Assembly: GCA_946478775.1 (NCBI GenBank)
Contig: CAMLDR010000187.1
Location: 1-7,972, forward strand
Reading direction: 5' to 3'
Length of the DNA: 7,972 bases
From: an uncultured Flavobacteriales bacterium
GTDB lineage: Bacteria; Bacteroidota; Bacteroidia; Flavobacteriales; Crocinitomicaceae
Shown here: in pieces, positions 5,705 through 7,972 of the stretch
Position numbering within the stretch: the stretch's first letter is position 1
How the letters are laid out: each line of letters begins with the position of its first letter
Translations under genes and position numbers: made by a program
Notes under the pieces: generated by a model
What the model was told of the DNA's origin: nothing
Seen by the model: only the letters and a program-made list of their open reading frames with translations
Database searches by the model: none

Positions 5705-6320
5705 GATTTTCTATTCTGATATTTTTTTCTTCCGGGAGAAGTAAGTTTAACTCTTCTATTTGCACCAGCAGTTTCATTTCTGAGACCGGAAGCTGGATAC
5801 TGAGGCTGCAAGATAGCTGAAAATCCTGGTTAATAATTCGTGCAGGACTATTTTTTAAGATAGACATGACCTGTGGCATTTCGTTGTAATCGTAAAGTAA
5901 GGTAATCAATACTTCATCTTCCTGCTCAACGATTCCGGCACTTTCCAGGGCTTCTTTTGCAGCTGTTCGGTAAGCATGGATTAAACCTCCTACACCCAGG
6001 TTCACCCCGCCATAATAGCGTACCACGGCAATGAGGATATTTGTGAGGTCGAAGGATTGGATTTGTCCGAGGATCGGGGCTCCGGCAGAATTGGACGGCT
6101 CTCCGTCGTCACTTGCCCGGTATTTTTTTTGATCACTTCCCAGTCGGAATGCAGAACACACATGAACAGCCTGGTAATGTTCTTTCCGAAGACGCTGAAT
6201 GTGTTCTTTGATTTCTTCTTCTGTTTTGCATGGAATGGCAAAGGCCAGGAATTTGGATCCTTTTTCCTTGTAGAAACCTTCGCTTGGTGCTGAGATTGTT
6301 TTGAATTTGCTTCCTTGCAT
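5688..6320 (-). CDS. yigZ: YigZ/IMPACT family protein
   Basis: A 210-residue YigZ-family protein (UPF0029), related to eukaryotic IMPACT, a regulator of the GCN2 kinase; the bacterial role is not settled. The N-terminal Impact-type domain (about residues 8-130) holds the hallmark motifs KGSKFLA (20-26), DDGEPSNSAG (71-80) and VVRYYGGVNLGVGG (99-112). The usual reading of the second motif is DDGEPSGTAG, so SNSAG is a mild variant. The C-terminal part (about 135-205) fits the DUF1949 ferredoxin-like domain. Length is normal. The ATG used is the first available: a TAA lies in frame 30 bases upstream with no start in between, and family members open similarly (KTISAPSEGFYKEKGSKF). A -7 promoter box ends five bases before it. 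The stop lies inside the peptidase gene (17-base overlap), making a two-gene operon. Confidence 0.95.
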   Translation of the reverse strand: MQGSKFKTISAPSEGFYKEKGSKFLAFAIPCKTEEEIKEHIQRLRKEHYQAVHVCSAFRLGSDQKKYRASDDGEPSNSAGAPILGQIQSFDLTNILIAVVRYYGGVNLGVGGLIHAYRTAAKEALESAGIVEQEDEVLITLLYDYNEMPQVMSILKNSPARIINQDFQLSCSLSIQLPVSEMKLLVQIEELNLLLPEEKNIRIENHGIIQ

Positions 6321-6325
6321 GACTA

Positions 6326-6333
6326 CAAAGGTA
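6326..6333 (-). promoter_or_regulatory. yigZ: -7 promoter element directly in front of the yigZ start codon
   Basis: The minus strand reads TACCTTTG (6333-6326), a full TAnnTTTG match, then TAGTC and the ATG at 6320. With the normal spacing from a -7 box, transcription would start at or within a few bases of the ATG, so the yigZ-peptidase mRNA is predicted to be leaderless or nearly so. The same octamer lies before the DUF983 gene. No clear -33 element is seen. Confidence 0.6.
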
Positions 6334-6436
6334 CTAAGAATGTAAGTTTAGAGGATAATCAGGATAGGAGTGAAGACTTTTTTGAAGGCTAATTCAGGTT
6401 AACTTATTGAAAAACAATTTATTGCGTATAAATCTG

Positions 6437-6468
6437 TTCACAACTTTACTAACAAGTAAAGTTGTGAA
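6437..6468. repeat. Perfect 14-bp inverted repeat between yigZ and dnaA
   Basis: TTCACAACTTTACT (6437-6450) and AGTAAAGTTGTGAA (6455-6468) are exact inverted copies around AACA. The surroundings are very AT-rich. Neither strand carries a T run directly after the stem, so it is a poor terminator. Each arm contains TTCACA, which partly resembles a DnaA box (TTWTNCACA), but neither fits the consensus well. It may be a dimeric-regulator site, a second hairpin in the dnaA 3' tail, or an origin-related element. Confidence 0.8.
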
Positions 6469-6490
6469 TTTATAAATTTTCAAATTCGAG

Positions 6491-6528
6491 TTTAAAAACA
6501 AAATGGCCTCCGTTTCGGGAAGCCATTT
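6491..6528 (-). terminator. Intrinsic terminator of dnaA
   Basis: On the minus strand AAATGGCTTCC (6528-6518) pairs with GGAGGCCATTT (6511-6501), with one wobble, around a six-base loop, followed by TGTTTTTAAA. It starts four bases after the dnaA stop codon. This is a convincing terminator that separates dnaA from the yigZ unit. Confidence 0.9.
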
Positions 6529-6532
6529 ACTA

Positions 6533-7963
6533 TTATTGAATGGTTAATTTCTTTTCCAAATCTTCCAGGTAAACCCGGAACTGCTTGTCTGTTTCAGAAA
6601 GGTTGATCACCGTTCTGCAGGCGTGAAGAACCGTTGCATGGTCTTTTCCGCCACAATGAGCTCCTATGCTCGCCAAAGATGACTTGGTCATCTTCTTGGA
6701 GAAGTACATGGAAATCTGACGGGCCTGAACCACTTCGCGCTTACGTGTTTTTGATTTCAGCATTTCAATGGGTAAATCGAAGTAATCACAAACCACTTTC
6801 TGAATGTAATCGATCGAAACTTCACGAGCAGTATTCTTCACGAACTTGTCGATCATTTGTTTCGCCAAATCAAGCGTGATTGCTTTTTTGTTCAAAGAAG
6901 CCTGAGCAAGTAATGAAGTCATTGCTCCTTCCATTTCACGAATGTTTGTGTTGATACTGTATGCCAGGTATTCAACAACCTCACGTGGAAGTTCGATACC
7001 GCTGCCATACATTTTCTTCTCCATGATAGCAATACGCGTTTCCAGGTCAGGAGTCGAAAGATCGGCAGACAATCCCCATTTGAAACGCGACAATAAGCGC
7101 TGTTCCATTCCCTGCATTTCTACAGGCGGTTTATCCGACGTTAAAATGATCTGTTTTCCATTTTGGTGTAAATGGTTGAAAATATGGAAGAATACGTCTT
7201 GCGTTTTTTCTTTTCCTGAGAAGAACTGAACATCGTCAATGATCAGTACATCGATCATTTGATAGAAATGAATGAAATCATTCGTAGTTTGATTACGAAC
7301 AGCGTCAATAAACTGGTGAGCGAATTTCTCAGAACTTACGTAAAGTACGGTTTTGTTCGGGAATTGATTTTTAACACCAATACCGATCGAGTGAGCCAAA
7401 TGGGTTTTACCCAATCCAACACCACCGTAAATCAATAAGGGGTTGAAAGCTGTTCCTCCGGGCTTGTTTGCTACTGCATAACCCGCAGAACGAGCCAATC
7501 GGTTGCAGTCACCTTCTACAAAATTCTCGAATGAATAAGCCGGGTTCAAGTTCGAATCAACATTTACTTTCTTCAGTCCCGGAATAATAAACGGGTTTTT
7601 GATCGGATTATCGCTGATGTTCAAAGGCATATTTACGGGAGCGTTCTTCACTGCTTTCTTATTGGAAGCAGGAAGTTTTACCGTGTAAGGATTTGAGTTG
7701 CTGGCAGAATTTTCCATAACAATACTGTACTCCAAATGCCCTTCCTGGCCGAGCTCTTTTTTAATTACTTTTTTCAACAAAGTAATGTAATGTTCTTCCA
7801 ACCATTCGTAAAAAAAGTGAGATGGAACTTGTATTGTCAGAATGTTGTTTTCAAGCTTTACGGGAACAATCGGTTCAAACCATGTTTTATAGGCTTGAAT
7901 CGGTAAATTATCCTTGATAACTTTCAGACAGGAATTCCAAATAGCGTCATGGTTGGCACTCAT
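6533..7963 (-). CDS. dnaA: Chromosomal replication initiator protein DnaA
   Basis: A complete 476-residue DnaA, the AAA+ ATPase that binds DnaA boxes, melts the origin and loads the replicative helicase. Domain I (about 1-85) includes the usual WFEPI segment (28-32), and a linker domain II follows (about 86-140). Domain III carries Walker A GGVGLGKT (180-187), Walker B IIDD (241-244), sensor 1 TSD (275-277), the arginine finger in LLSRF (Arg293) and sensor 2 in IREMEG (Arg342). Domain IV ends with the DNA-binding signature GGKDHATVLHACRTV (438-452). All key residues are intact. The ATG lies nine bases from the window edge, so its promoter and leader are not visible. A terminator follows four bases after the stop, so it appears not to be cotranscribed with yigZ. 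dnaN does not follow it, an arrangement common in this phylum. Confidence 0.98.
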   Translation of the reverse strand: MSANHDAIWNSCLKVIKDNLPIQAYKTWFEPIVPVKLENNILTIQVPSHFFYEWLEEHYITLLKKVIKKELGQEGHLEYSIVMENSASNSNPYTVKLPASNKKAVKNAPVNMPLNISDNPIKNPFIIPGLKKVNVDSNLNPAYSFENFVEGDCNRLARSAGYAVANKPGGTAFNPLLIYGGVGLGKTHLAHSIGIGVKNQFPNKTVLYVSSEKFAHQFIDAVRNQTTNDFIHFYQMIDVLIIDDVQFFSGKEKTQDVFFHIFNHLHQNGKQIILTSDKPPVEMQGMEQRLLSRFKWGLSADLSTPDLETRIAIMEKKMYGSGIELPREVVEYLAYSINTNIREMEGAMTSLLAQASLNKKAITLDLAKQMIDKFVKNTAREVSIDYIQKVVCDYFDLPIEMLKSKTRKREVVQARQISMYFSKKMTKSSLASIGAHCGGKDHATVLHACRTVINLSETDKQFRVYLEDLEKKLTIQ

Positions 7964-7972
7964 TTAGCAGGG

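Noticed and set aside
5536..5811. A 91-codon minus-strand frame over the yigZ-peptidase junction
   Set aside because: It overlaps two well-supported genes on the same strand and has a low-complexity composition without any family signal.
6321..6532. A full replication origin next to dnaA
   Set aside because: The gap is AT-rich and has a palindrome, but no close match to TTATCCACA or a cluster of near matches was found.
6634..7229. Two plus-strand frames of 81 and 95 codons opposite dnaA
   Set aside because: They are antisense to the conserved AAA+ and DNA-binding domains of DnaA and have no supporting promoter or motif.

Overview
The window reads as chromosomal DNA of a Bacteroidota bacterium, most likely of the Flavobacteriia. 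Three things support this. A secreted gingipain-type C25 protease ends in a type A sorting domain for the type IX secretion system, which is restricted to this phylum. Several genes are preceded by the phylum's own -7 promoter element (TAnnTTTG) and by A-rich leaders instead of clear Shine-Dalgarno sites. The dnaA product also reads like a Bacteroidota protein. A Fluviicola-like (Crocinitomicaceae) host would fit but cannot be proved from the sequence alone.

Layout from left to right: a terminator (26-60) closes a plus-strand gene lying outside the window. A minus-strand DUF983 membrane protein follows (148-570). A 266-base divergent intergenic region holds the DUF983 promoter and, on the plus strand, an orphan terminator-like hairpin ahead of the C25 protease (837-3059). 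After the protease come a long perfect palindrome and a strong terminator. Next is a plus-strand two-gene unit: an HI0933/YhiN-family flavoprotein (3194-4417) and a small lipoprotein (4421-4765). These converge, with no spacer, on a minus-strand pair: a compact M42-type metallopeptidase (4766-5704) that overlaps the upstream yigZ/IMPACT-family gene (5688-6320) by 17 bases. A 212-base intergenic region holds the yigZ promoter, a perfect 14-bp inverted repeat and the dnaA terminator. A complete dnaA (6533-7963, minus strand) ends the window, with only nine bases upstream of it.

Functionally this is mainly core-genome territory: replication initiation, a flavoenzyme family linked to rRNA modification, a cytosolic peptidase and a conserved translation-associated protein. 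One exported protease sits among them. I see no mobile element, CRISPR array, tRNA or rRNA gene, and no cluster of unknown genes that would indicate a new multi-gene system. The points worth following are mostly non-coding: the structured region before the protease, two promoters placed directly against start codons (predicting leaderless mRNAs), a convergent gene pair whose two stop codons form one palindrome, and two long perfect palindromes.
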